Origin: an uncultured Pedobacter sp.
Lineage (GTDB): Bacteria; Bacteroidota; Bacteroidia; Sphingobacteriales; Sphingobacteriaceae
Direction: 5' to 3'
NCBI RefSeq assembly: GCF_946480185.1
Contig: NZ_CAMLIG010000001.1
Span: 124,001 to 188,000 of the forward strand
DNA: 64,000 bases
The notes below the pieces were generated by a model that was given only the letters and a program-made list of their open reading frames with translations, ran no database searches and had not been told where the DNA came from. Made by a program: the position numbers and the translations under genes. Below are positions 55,108-63,963 of the stretch, one piece after another (within the stretch, counting starts at the first letter, position 1; the number at the start of each line of letters is the position of its first letter).

Positions 55108-55920
55108 TTATTTCTCCCAAATATTCCTTTGTACCAAATTAATTTTATCATCAAAAAAAAGCTGTGTGCTCGTTTCAAATGAACTCGTTTTATCAGACAC
55201 AAAAAACTGGTATTTAGGCTTCTCCGTAGAATTGTTAAGAAGGTTTAATTCCGTCAATTTCTTTTTCACATCATCGGCAACTATCTCTGCTGAATTTAAA
55301 ATCTCTACCTTTCCATGGAAATATTCTTCAATCTCTTTTCTAATCAGCGGATAATGCGTACAAGCTAAAATCAGCGAGTCAATACTTTTAAGTTTAGAAG
55401 ACGATAAATAAGCGTTAATAACTGTTTTACTGATATTGTTCTCAAAAAATCCTTCCTCTATCATAGGCGCTAACAAAGGTGTAGCGAGTGATTGCACTTT
55501 AATTCCAGCTATCGCTGATTTTATCTTTATAGCGTATATATCTGATTTTATGGTAGCCTTTGTGGCAATTACTCCAATTTTTTTATAATGCTTTTGAGTA
55601 GCGCAAAACTCCACAACGGGATCAATTACGTTTAGTATTGGAAGTGTATCGCCTAAAAACTCTTTTAAATCTGCATAACCTAAAGATGATGCCGTATTGC
55701 AAGCAATAACAATTGCTTTACAACCTTGTGCCTGTAAAAATTTCCCGATTTTTAAACTGTAATACTTAATAGCCTCGGCAGATTTATCGCCATAAGGCAT
55801 GTGTGCAGTATCGCCAAAATAAATTAGGTTTTCATGAGGCAAAACCTTACGCATGGCATTTGCGACTGTTAAGCCTCCTATACCCGAATCAAAAATTCCT
55901 ATTGGACTTGGATTTTGCAT
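55108..55920 (-). CDS. murI: Glutamate racemase
   Basis: Makes D-glutamate for peptidoglycan. A 270-residue enzyme with FDSGIGGLTVANAM (D11, S12), first catalytic Cys C74 in ACNTASS, and second in LACTHYPLI near 185. Normal length. It ends the envelope block read from the CBS gene leftward; a repeat-bearing gap with a terminator (56025-56060) separates it from ompH. Confidence 0.95.
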   Translation of the reverse strand: MQNPSPIGIFDSGIGGLTVANAMRKVLPHENLIYFGDTAHMPYGDKSAEAIKYYSLKIGKFLQAQGCKAIVIACNTASSLGYADLKEFLGDTLPILNVIDPVVEFCATQKHYKKIGVIATKATIKSDIYAIKIKSAIAGIKVQSLATPLLAPMIEEGFFENNISKTVINAYLSSSKLKSIDSLILACTHYPLIRKEIEEYFHGKVEILNSAEIVADDVKKKLTELNLLNNSTEKPKYQFFVSDKTSSFETSTQLFFDDKINLVQRNIWEK

Positions 55921-55928
55921 TTTGTAAG

Positions 55929-55956
55929 CTAAAGGCTAAAAGCTAAAGGCTGAAAG
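55929..55956. repeat. AAAGGCTAAAAGCT repeat with inverted partner
   Basis: Iterated (A)AAGGCT/AAAGCT units upstream of murI, with an inverted copy GCTTTCAGCC...GGCTTTT at 56061-56080. The two could pair around the terminator or form a longer hairpin. A low-complexity dispersed repeat is likely. Confidence 0.45.
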
Positions 55957-56024
55957 CTGTGGAGCGAAAATACTAATTAATGTTTATGGCAAAAAGTTAT
56001 TGGGTATGAAAATGCTATAAAACA

Positions 56025-56060
56025 AAAATGCGAAGTAGATTGCTATCCACTTCGCATTTT
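56025..56060 (-). terminator. Terminator after ompH genes
   Basis: A 12-bp perfect stem AAAATGCGAAGT / ACTTCGCATTTT with a 12-nt loop, running into a T-rich tract on the minus strand (ATTTTTGTTTT). Confidence 0.7.
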
Positions 56061-56087
56061 GCTTTCAGCCTTCGGCTTTTGGCAAAA

Positions 56088-56600
56088 TTATTTTAAACCT
56101 AATTTTGCTTTAACGTCTGCCATGATATTTATTCCACCGTCGAAATAAACAATACCTGGTTGTGTAGTATCAAATACGTAAGCATAACCTTTTTCTTTAG
56201 CTACAACTTTAACCGCATCCTCTGCTTTTTTCAAAATCGGATCGTATAATTCACTTCTTTTCTTTTCGAAGTCATCACCGGCTTTTTGTTGAAATTCTTC
56301 AATACGTTTTTGTAAATCCTGAATTTCTTTCACTTTAGCATCTTTTAAAGCATCGCTCAAAGTTTTTTCTTTAGCTTGGAAATCCTGAACTTTTGTTTGA
56401 TATTCTGCGTACATGGTTTTTCCATCTGAATCTAAGGACTCTTTAAATGTTGCTAATTGTTTATCAGCTGTTGCAACTTCTGGCATAGCCTTAATTAATT
56501 CTGCTGAATTGACATAAGCAATTTTTTGCTGTGCATTAACCAAATTACCTGCAAATAATAATCCTCCTGCTACTAATGCAATCTTAAATAATTTTTTCAT
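56088..56600 (-). CDS. OmpH/Skp family periplasmic chaperone (1)
   Basis: 170 residues. Signal peptide (about 1-23) then a Skp-like fold: a strand YVNSAELIKAMPEV, a long coiled-coil hairpin (about 45-120), and a terminal strand KGYAYVFDTTQPGIVYFDGGINI. Skp holds unfolded outer-membrane proteins for the BamA complex, encoded upstream. It pairs with a second, divergent paralogue (56650-57177) 49 bp away. Confidence 0.9.
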   Translation of the reverse strand: MKKLFKIALVAGGLLFAGNLVNAQQKIAYVNSAELIKAMPEVATADKQLATFKESLDSDGKTMYAEYQTKVQDFQAKEKTLSDALKDAKVKEIQDLQKRIEEFQQKAGDDFEKKRSELYDPILKKAEDAVKVVAKEKGYAYVFDTTQPGIVYFDGGINIMADVKAKLGLK

Positions 56601-56649
56601 TCTTCTTTTTGTGTGTTAATTTAATTCTACGAGTTTATAATAAATATTG

Positions 56650-57177
56650 CTATTTAGCAAATGAGCCTGGCTTATATCCTAATTTAACAATTACCTGATT
56701 GGTAGCATCAAAGTTTGGACGAGCAAATAGCAGGGTTACTGTACTTTTATCTATCACGATATCAATACTTTCTGAGTTTGCATACTCTTCAACGGCTTTT
56801 GCCACCTTATCTTGTATGGGTTTTATCAATCTCAGCTTTTCTTTATACAATTCACCTTCATAACCAAACTTCTGCTGTTGCAGGTCATTGGCTTCTTTTT
56901 CTTTTGCGGAAATATCTCCTTCGCGTTTCTTTTTCATATCATCGGTCAATAAAACCTGATCTGCCTGAAAATCTTTACGCATCTTATCAACTTCTAAAAA
57001 CTTAGCGTCAATATCGCTTTGCCATTTTTGCGCAGAAGCGTTAAGTTGCTTTTGTGCGGATGAATACTCTGGAATATGTTTTAATATATATTCAGAATCC
57101 ACATAAGCCAAACGCTGTGCTTTTGCTGTTAAACAAAGCATAACGATGAATATAGGAAGAATGATATACTTTTTCAT
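56650..57177 (-). CDS. OmpH/Skp family periplasmic chaperone (2)
   Basis: 175 residues with a signal peptide (about 1-20), then AYVDSEYILKHIPEYSSAQKQL and a long charged coiled coil (about 45-125). The C-terminal strand (SIDIVIDKSTVTLLFARPNFDATNQVI) is followed by a basic tail. It is a paralogue of the downstream protein; two Skp-like genes beside bamA are usual in this phylum. A terminator lies just upstream, so the two ompH genes may have their own promoter. Confidence 0.9.
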   Translation of the reverse strand: MKKYIILPIFIVMLCLTAKAQRLAYVDSEYILKHIPEYSSAQKQLNASAQKWQSDIDAKFLEVDKMRKDFQADQVLLTDDMKKKREGDISAKEKEANDLQQQKFGYEGELYKEKLRLIKPIQDKVAKAVEEYANSESIDIVIDKSTVTLLFARPNFDATNQVIVKLGYKPGSFAK

Positions 57178-57196
57178 CTATTTATTTGTTCATATT

Positions 57197-57232
57197 AAAA
57201 GAAAAGCTCAAGAAATCTTGAGCTTTTCTTTT
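57197..57232 (-). terminator. Terminator of the inserted lipoprotein gene
   Basis: A perfect 16-bp stem (57197-57212 with 57217-57232, 4-nt loop) with AGCTCAAG core and A/T flanks. It starts 5 bp past the lipoprotein stop and separates it from the ompH genes. Confidence 0.85.
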
Positions 57233-57237
57233 AAAGA

Positions 57238-58149
57238 TTAATTATCAACCCGTTCTGTTAAAGACCCTGAAGGGTTATTAGTTCCCTTCTGGTACTCAAA
57301 AGTAACATCTAAATTTCTCAATACGGGATTTGCAGGTATAGTTCCATTTGATGCATCCCAACGTCTGATAGTATGATTTATCTCAGTCTGATTAAATTGC
57401 AAGCCTGTATCAAAAGGGGCTTGACCAAAGGCAGAACTAGGAATTGGTTCCATACCACTTATCCTGGCTTTATACATTTCATCATCTCTCCATTTCTTAC
57501 TACCAAAAACCCCACCTCTTCTGTAAGCCTGCCCTCTTATTAAAACCCCTTGTGAAGCATAAACTGCAAAACTCTGACTATAAATTTCCATATAAATTCT
57601 TTCAGGACGTCCGTTATCATATTCTGGAGAATAATAACCTCTAGTTCCTTGAAACGGCGAAATTGATTCGACTTTCAGTTCGACACTCGCAGGATTTAAA
57701 GATTTAATTTTAACATTGTTAACACTTCCTTCAGAACCACCATTTTGTAAGGTACTATAAGTAGACATATTTCCATCGTTAATTAAATATTCGCTTCCAT
57801 CTTTTATAAAAAAGATATCATTACCAATTTTTACAGAATATTTATCGTTCAATATCCTTCTAAATAACGGATCATAGATAAAAATCCTATTTTGTTCATC
57901 AGTAGTGTCCGAATTCAAACTTTTGTAACCAAACTGTGATAGCCAGGTATCAACTTCCGACAAATTTTTAGCACTCAACATTTTTAGCGTATTCGAAAAT
58001 ACTTCTTGATTAGAAAAAGAAAGCATGCCTTCTCGTACTTCGATACCCGTTTCCCCTTTTTCGGGGATTGAATCATTTTTTTTACATGATGTAAAAATTA
58101 AAGGTAAACAAATAGCTAAGAAGCTAAATTTAAAAAAAAATGTTTTCAT
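57238..58149 (-). CDS. Hypothetical lipoprotein inserted in the bamA-ompH block
   Basis: The frame opens at a TTG (58179), but the ATG at 58149 precedes the signal directly (MKTFFFKFSFLAICLPLIFTSC), with lipobox LIFTSC and then KK. About 303 residues; the mature part is beta-rich (ISPFQGTRGYYSPEYDNGR; RIYMEIYSQSFAVYASQGVLI). I do not recognise the family. It has its own terminator and is not part of the usual gene block, so it may be a later insertion. Base composition does not look foreign. Confidence 0.75.
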   Translation of the reverse strand: MKTFFFKFSFLAICLPLIFTSCKKNDSIPEKGETGIEVREGMLSFSNQEVFSNTLKMLSAKNLSEVDTWLSQFGYKSLNSDTTDEQNRIFIYDPLFRRILNDKYSVKIGNDIFFIKDGSEYLINDGNMSTYSTLQNGGSEGSVNNVKIKSLNPASVELKVESISPFQGTRGYYSPEYDNGRPERIYMEIYSQSFAVYASQGVLIRGQAYRRGGVFGSKKWRDDEMYKARISGMEPIPSSAFGQAPFDTGLQFNQTEINHTIRRWDASNGTIPANPVLRNLDVTFEYQKGTNNPSGSLTERVDN

Positions 58150-58248
58150 AATATTGTAATTAAATAAGTAAAATGCCAATATAATTATAACTTTTTAAAA
58201 ACCATAATGCATTAAACCTACCCCTTAACAACAAAACTTTTAAACGTA

Positions 58249-60774
58249 TTAAAATCCGCCAAGCTGTTGTGCTATACTAAAAGTAAATGGTTGACGCCCT
58301 CCATCTTGTTGCCCCGGGATTTTATCAAATCCGTAACCATAATCAATACCTAACAAACCAAATATTGGCAAGAAGATACGAGCACCTACACCCACAGAGC
58401 GTTTAACATTAAACGGATTAAATTCAGAAAACTTATTCCAAGTATTTCCGCCTTCAGCAAAAGCTAAAACAAATACGGTTGCAGACTCGCCTAAAGTAAT
58501 TGGATGCCTCAACTCCAATACATATTTGCTAAATATTGGGGAACCAGCGCTAGATGGAGCACCTTCCGGTACAATTGAATTATTTGCATATCCACGTAAA
58601 CCAATTACTTCAGATCCTTGTAAAAAGTCAAACCCTTGCAAACCGTCGCCACCTAATTTGAAACGACCAAATGGTGCTTGCCCTACACTTTTAGTGTAAT
58701 AACCTAAGAAACCGAATTGTGCTTGTGCTTTCAAAATCAACTTACCATATATTTTTTGGAAAAACTGAGATTCAAACTTCCACTTGTGGTATTCGGCAAA
58801 TTTATACTTCTCGGCAGTAGATATATTGTTGTAATTTTTCCCGTTAAAGACCGAGTAAGGTAAAGTTGCCTGTACTGTAAATTTAATCTGTGAACCAGAT
58901 GTTGGAAAAATAGGTGCATCAACTGAGTTTCTACTTATTACCTGACTTAAGCTTAAATCGTAAGAATCACCGTTTTCAAACAGGTACCCAGAATAGTTTC
59001 TTAACTTAAACTGTTGCAAATTTGCCGCATAATCAACACGGAAATAATCATCAGGCCACTTTAATTGTTTACCCAAACTAAACGTTAAGCCATTTAACCT
59101 GATTTTTTGTAAGCTAGGATTACTATTGCTTAAACCATTACTTTGTAATGATGTAAATGCACTTATGCCAAAATAAATAGGTTTTTTACCTCCAAACCAA
59201 GGTTCAGAAAAAGAGAAACTGTAAGACTGGTAGTATTTACCGTTTGTTTGTCCTCTAAGACTTAATTTTTGTCCGTCGCCTTTTGGCAATGGCTTGTACG
59301 CTTTTAAGTTGAAAAGATTTTTTGCGGAAAAGTTATTGAAAGTTAAGCCCAAGGTACCAACTACCCTACCGCCACCAAAACCACCCGAGAGCTCAATTTG
59401 ATCTGATGGTTTCTCAACCACGGTATATTGGATATCAACCGTACCGTCTGCTGGGTTAGGAATAGGTTTGATATCAATTTTTTGTTCGTCGAAATTACCC
59501 AACTGTACAATTTGACGTTGTGAACGAACAAGTGCATCTTTTGAGAATTTTTGACCTGGTTTGGTTCTTATCTCTCTTAAAATAACTTTATCATTGGTAA
59601 GCTCGTTGCCTTTTAAAAGAATCTTGTTAATGGTGTATTGCGGTCCTTCGTAAATTCTGATCTCCAGATCAACCGTATCGTTATAAATACGAGTTTGAAC
59701 CGGGTCTGCATTAAATGTTAAATATCCATCGTTTAAATAAAGTGAAGAAACATCATTACTGGATGCGCTGCTTCTTAAAGTTTTATCCAACTTAGCTTCT
59801 GAAAAAACTTCGCCTTTTTCTATTTTAAGTATCTGATGCAATAAGCTTGATGGGTATTTTGCATTTCCTGAAAAAGTAACATTACCAAAATAGTACTTTT
59901 TACCCTCGTTTAATTTGATATCGATGTTAACTGCTTTGTCATCAAATCTGTAAACAGAATCTGAAATGATCTCGGCATCACGATAACCCTTTTCACGCAT
60001 TTTAGCTACCATCTTCTCCTTATCTTCCTCGTACTTATCACGCATAAACTTACCCGATCCAAAAACTTTGTACCAAGCTTGCTCATGAGTTTTTTTCATG
60101 AACGATTTCAGTTTAGCGTCGCTAAAATCTTTATTTCCCTCAATGTTTATCGAATGAACTTTTACCTTGCTCTTTTTATCAACCACTACATTTACGATTT
60201 TACTATTGGCATCTGTGGTGTCTTTTACAGTAGTAATTTTTACAGCTGTATTTAAATAGCCTTTATCGCCAAAATGCTTCTTGATAATATTGTTAATGGT
60301 ATTATTAAGATTTTCGTTTACGATTTTACCTTTCTGATTGTTCAATTTTTCCTGAATATCAGTCGTCTCGCTTTTTGAAAGCCCTTTAAGCACAATTTTA
60401 GAAACGCGGGGACGTTCATCTAAGTTGATATCGAAATAGATAGAATCATTACTGATGTGATTAATTTCTAATGAAACGTCATCAAACAAGCCTTGCGCCC
60501 AAAGGTTTTTTACTGCACTTGATGTAGCATCGCCAGGGACTAAAATCCTATCGCCAACTTCAAGCTTTGTGATTGTAACCAACACAGATTTGTCTAAAAA
60601 CTTTACGCCATTGATATTTACACCGCCAATAACATATTCTTTTGGATTTGCATAATCTAACTCCTTACTCTCCTTTTCTGGCGTAGAACGCGAGGATCTT
60701 AAAGATGGAATTGTTTGAGAAAACCCTTTTACGGAAAGGGCAACTAATAATATAACTATAAAAAAATTCTTCAT
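58249..60774 (-). CDS. bamA: Outer-membrane protein assembly factor BamA
   Basis: The 841-residue core of the outer-membrane insertion machine. Signal peptide, then five POTRA domains (about 45-440; GVNINGVKFLDKSVLV, VSKIVLKGLSKSET, VHSINIEGNKDFSD, FGNVTFSGNAKYP, INKILLKGNELTND). A 16-strand barrel follows, with the loop-6 motif VIGLRGYANN and a terminal Phe. Length is normal for the phylum. It is preceded by uppS (59 bp) and followed by an inserted lipoprotein. Confidence 0.95.
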   Translation of the reverse strand: MKNFFIVILLVALSVKGFSQTIPSLRSSRSTPEKESKELDYANPKEYVIGGVNINGVKFLDKSVLVTITKLEVGDRILVPGDATSSAVKNLWAQGLFDDVSLEINHISNDSIYFDINLDERPRVSKIVLKGLSKSETTDIQEKLNNQKGKIVNENLNNTINNIIKKHFGDKGYLNTAVKITTVKDTTDANSKIVNVVVDKKSKVKVHSINIEGNKDFSDAKLKSFMKKTHEQAWYKVFGSGKFMRDKYEEDKEKMVAKMREKGYRDAEIISDSVYRFDDKAVNIDIKLNEGKKYYFGNVTFSGNAKYPSSLLHQILKIEKGEVFSEAKLDKTLRSSASSNDVSSLYLNDGYLTFNADPVQTRIYNDTVDLEIRIYEGPQYTINKILLKGNELTNDKVILREIRTKPGQKFSKDALVRSQRQIVQLGNFDEQKIDIKPIPNPADGTVDIQYTVVEKPSDQIELSGGFGGGRVVGTLGLTFNNFSAKNLFNLKAYKPLPKGDGQKLSLRGQTNGKYYQSYSFSFSEPWFGGKKPIYFGISAFTSLQSNGLSNSNPSLQKIRLNGLTFSLGKQLKWPDDYFRVDYAANLQQFKLRNYSGYLFENGDSYDLSLSQVISRNSVDAPIFPTSGSQIKFTVQATLPYSVFNGKNYNNISTAEKYKFAEYHKWKFESQFFQKIYGKLILKAQAQFGFLGYYTKSVGQAPFGRFKLGGDGLQGFDFLQGSEVIGLRGYANNSIVPEGAPSSAGSPIFSKYVLELRHPITLGESATVFVLAFAEGGNTWNKFSEFNPFNVKRSVGVGARIFLPIFGLLGIDYGYGFDKIPGQQDGGRQPFTFSIAQQLGGF

Positions 60775-60833
60775 TTACTTGATTATGGGGCTAAAATACT
60801 CCTATTCTTTGTTAATTTTTGTTAAAAGTAAAA

Positions 60834-61574
60834 TTAGCTAATCTGTTCGCTAGTTAAACCAAACCGGCGTTCTCTTTGTTGATAATTAAATATGGCCTCA
60901 AATAAATCCTCACGTCTGAAATCTGGCCAAAGTTTAGCCGTGAAATATAGCTCTGCATAAGCTAGTTGCCACAATAAATAATTACTGATGCGATGTTCGC
61001 CACTGGTTCTAATCATTAATTCAGGGTCTGGCAAATCATGGGTAGATAAATAGCTTTCAAACAGCTTCTCTGTAATGTCTTCCTGCTTTATTTTCCCGCT
61101 GGCGGTGTCTGCTGCAATTTGTTTGGTTGCATTTACGATCTCCCATCTTGAACTGTAGGAAAGTGCCAATGTTAAAGTTAAACGTTTATTTTCTGCTGTT
61201 TTCGCAATGGCTTCCTGTAACTCATTATAACATCTTTTTGGCAGTGATTTTAAATCGCCAATCGCATTTAGGCGCACATCATTTTCCATTAACGTTTTTG
61301 TTTCTTTATTGATGGTACTCACCAAAAGTTCCATTAAAGCCGTAACTTCTAATTTTGGGCGGTTCCAGTTTTCGGTAGAGAACGCGTATAATGTAAGGTT
61401 TTTTAAGCCTAATTCCGCAGCGCCTTCAACCGTATCTCTAACAGCAAACACTCCGTTTTTATGCCCAAAAACCCGTAGTTTTCCTTTTTCTTTAGCCCAC
61501 CTACCATTGCCATCCATGATTACGGCAACGTGTTCTGGCAATTTGTCAAGATTTAACTTCTCTTTGAAACTCAT
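60834..61574 (-). CDS. uppS: Isoprenyl (undecaprenyl) diphosphate synthase
   Basis: A 246-residue cis-prenyltransferase making the C55 lipid carrier for peptidoglycan and polysaccharides. Signature: VAVIMDGNGRWA with D21, then STENWNRP, and the C-terminal PDPELMIRTSGEHRISNYLLWQLAYAELYF. Full length and canonical. Upstream of bamA. Confidence 0.96.
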   Translation of the reverse strand: MSFKEKLNLDKLPEHVAVIMDGNGRWAKEKGKLRVFGHKNGVFAVRDTVEGAAELGLKNLTLYAFSTENWNRPKLEVTALMELLVSTINKETKTLMENDVRLNAIGDLKSLPKRCYNELQEAIAKTAENKRLTLTLALSYSSRWEIVNATKQIAADTASGKIKQEDITEKLFESYLSTHDLPDPELMIRTSGEHRISNYLLWQLAYAELYFTAKLWPDFRREDLFEAIFNYQQRERRFGLTSEQIS

Positions 61575-61597
61575 TTATTAAAAAGCAATTTTTTAAT

Positions 61598-62395
61598 TTA
61601 AAACGGACATTTTTGGCTCACAAAGGTATAAGATAAGGTTATACCCACAAACACATAACTATCCTTTTTTCTAAAATCGCCCCGTTGAGTACCTGCAACG
61701 CCAATTTTATTAATTGAACGGTCTGATAAAGCCATCCTTAAAGCTGTTTTATTAGGATCTGTTTCCTGTAAAGCTGCTGCAGATGGGTAAACACCGCTCA
61801 CATCGTCCAGATAATCTGTGTTTGTATTTCGATAGCCAATTTCACCTTCTATATTAAGGTAACGGCCAAAATTATATTTCACGCCCGCACCAAATGGGAT
61901 AGAATAAGTAATTGTTTTATATTCTTGTTCCTGGCCCTCTGTTTTATAATACTTAAGCTCGTAAGTTTGTCCGCCGTAATCTACCTTAGGGTTAAAACCT
62001 GTTAAAGCAATACCTGCAAATAAAAAGGGAGTAAAGCGTTTCTGCCGGTATTCGAATCCGTAATCAAAAAAGTTAAACTCCAGCATGGCACCGCCCTCGG
62101 TAATTGGAGAATAAAAGCTCAGGTTTCTATCTACTTCTTGTTGATATTTAGATTTTGACTCATCATCACCAATTTTTCCACGCAAAACCGAAAAGCGTAT
62201 TGCCCAATAGCTGTCAATATTTCTTTTGACCACTAAACCCAAAGCCGGACTATTTAATGCTAAGTTATTATTTTGATTTAAATCTCCCATATATCCCATT
62301 GCACCGCCGGTTAGGCCAACCTCCCAAGTCTGCGCAACAGCACAAGCCGTACTACCTAGAAAAAAAAGTATAAATACTTTGATAAAATGAGTCAT
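61598..62395 (-). CDS. DUF6089 outer-membrane beta-barrel protein
   Basis: A 265-residue protein: a signal peptide (to about 22) followed by repeated amphipathic strands (WEVGLTGGAMGYMGDLN, YWAIRFSVLRGKIGD, YVFVGITLSYTF). Conserved Bacteroidota family of unknown function, almost always beside NAD kinase and uppS. Ten bp downstream of NAD kinase. Confidence 0.85.
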   Translation of the reverse strand: MTHFIKVFILFFLGSTACAVAQTWEVGLTGGAMGYMGDLNQNNNLALNSPALGLVVKRNIDSYWAIRFSVLRGKIGDDESKSKYQQEVDRNLSFYSPITEGGAMLEFNFFDYGFEYRQKRFTPFLFAGIALTGFNPKVDYGGQTYELKYYKTEGQEQEYKTITYSIPFGAGVKYNFGRYLNIEGEIGYRNTNTDYLDDVSGVYPSAAALQETDPNKTALRMALSDRSINKIGVAGTQRGDFRKKDSYVFVGITLSYTFVSQKCPF

Positions 62396-62404
62396 TAAGA
62401 TGGC

Positions 62405-63289
62405 TTAGTAATTTCTGGTATCTATACCCCAAAGCAATTTATTTCTTAACGTTGATAAATAGGTTTGATTGCTGAGCCTTACTAAATTTATATCGAAATC
62501 TGCCCGTTTTAAGCGCAACTGTGTTCCTGGGCTAAATACTTCTGTTCTTGAATCACAACTTACTAAGTATTTAGGGCTTCTTCCCTCTATCTCAAAAGTA
62601 AGTTCATTTTGATCAGAAAGAATTACCGGCCTTACGTTTAAGTTATGCGGAGAAATTGGTGTGATTACAAAATTGCCAGACTGCGGAAAAACAATTGGAC
62701 CGCCACAACTTAGAGAATAAGCAGTTGAACCTGTTGGCGTTGCAACAATTAGCCCATCTGCCCAGTATGAGTTTAAAAATTCTCCGTTTAAATAACAGTG
62801 AATAAGTATCATGGCAGAGGTATCCCGTTTCATAATGGTAAAATCATTCAACGCGAAGTTCAAATCTCCAAATAAACCAGATGAGGTTTCAACTTTTAGT
62901 AATCGCCTTACATCCAATGTAAAATCCCGATTAACTAAACCTTCAATTGCACTTTTTATTCCTTCTTTGTTGATACTGGCTAAAAAACCTAATCGGCCAA
63001 AATTGATCCCAATCATTGGAATACCCGAGTCTTTAACCAGCGCAACGGTATCTAACATGGTACCGTCTCCACCTAAACTAATCATCACCTCCACTTTTTC
63101 ATCTACCAAATCCTGATGAGATTTAAAAGCATTGAAAGTTTTAGGCAAAAACAATTTATCTTTAAGGAAGTCGTAAAAATCGTGGTAAATTAGAACCTCA
63201 ACTTCACAGGATACTAAACAATCAAAAACCTGCTGAACGTATGGGATAACGGTGTTGTTAAATTGTCTCCCGTAAACACCTATTTTCAT
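62405..63289 (-). CDS. nadK: NAD kinase
   Basis: Phosphorylates NAD to NADP using ATP. The 294-residue protein has GGDGTMLD (73-80), the NE-type region LNDFTIMKRDTS, and STAYSLSCGGPIV. Length matches the family. It lies 11 bp after the CBS-ACT gene; the same order is conserved in many Bacteroidota. Confidence 0.95.
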   Translation of the reverse strand: MKIGVYGRQFNNTVIPYVQQVFDCLVSCEVEVLIYHDFYDFLKDKLFLPKTFNAFKSHQDLVDEKVEVMISLGGDGTMLDTVALVKDSGIPMIGINFGRLGFLASINKEGIKSAIEGLVNRDFTLDVRRLLKVETSSGLFGDLNFALNDFTIMKRDTSAMILIHCYLNGEFLNSYWADGLIVATPTGSTAYSLSCGGPIVFPQSGNFVITPISPHNLNVRPVILSDQNELTFEIEGRSPKYLVSCDSRTEVFSPGTQLRLKRADFDINLVRLSNQTYLSTLRNKLLWGIDTRNY

Positions 63290-63300
63290 CTGTTTATTTT

Positions 63301-63963
63301 TTAAAAGCTCAGGTAATTCATCAAAGAGTCATACCTGTCTGCATCATTTGATTTTTGATTGGTATGGTTAAAAGTAGCCAATACTACGTAATCATATCGC
63401 AAAAAGGATGCAACAATCTGCGTAATATCCACTTTATTAACTTTTAAGGTCACTGTTAGCTTGGTAGAATCTGGAAGCTCGTCCACATAAGAACTTAATA
63501 TCTGCGCATTATCTGATTCTACAATTTGCGCTATATGTGCTAAAGAATTGTCTCTATTGCTGATCTCTAAAACAATGATGCCTCCAGGATCTGCAACAGC
63601 TGTTATAGTGGCCAAATAACTTACCACGTCATTTATAACAATTGAACCCAAATAATTCATTTTATCATCAAGCACTGGCAAAACGCTCAATTTTTGAGTG
63701 TTGAGCGCTTTTATCACTTCGTAAACATGCTGGCTTTCTAAAACGTAAGGGTTAATTAATGACAGGGTGATTGCGCTAACCGGTTCCTGATGGTCAGTTT
63801 CGTCAATCAAATCATCTTCAGACAATAAACCTAGAAACTGCGACCCATTAGTGATAGGCAAATGGCAAACTCTAAATTCCGCCATATTATCTAATGCTTT
63901 CTGGATACTATCAGAAGTTTTTAGCGGAGATATTGCGGTAGATATGAGTTCACTAGCAATCAT
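63301..63963 (-). CDS. CBS-domain protein with ACT-like C-terminus
   Basis: 220 residues. Two CBS domains (about 5-60 and 70-120; VCHLPITNGSQFLGLLSEDDLI, LSVLPVLDDKMNYLGSIVINDVV) and a C-terminal ACT-like domain (about 125-205; GIIVLEISNRDNSLAHIAQIVES). CBS pairs bind adenosyl nucleotides. The architecture is AcuB-like. Its ATG overlaps the stop of a frame entering from the right edge (TAATG). Confidence 0.85.
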   Translation of the reverse strand: MIASELISTAISPLKTSDSIQKALDNMAEFRVCHLPITNGSQFLGLLSEDDLIDETDHQEPVSAITLSLINPYVLESQHVYEVIKALNTQKLSVLPVLDDKMNYLGSIVINDVVSYLATITAVADPGGIIVLEISNRDNSLAHIAQIVESDNAQILSSYVDELPDSTKLTVTLKVNKVDITQIVASFLRYDYVVLATFNHTNQKSNDADRYDSLMNYLSF

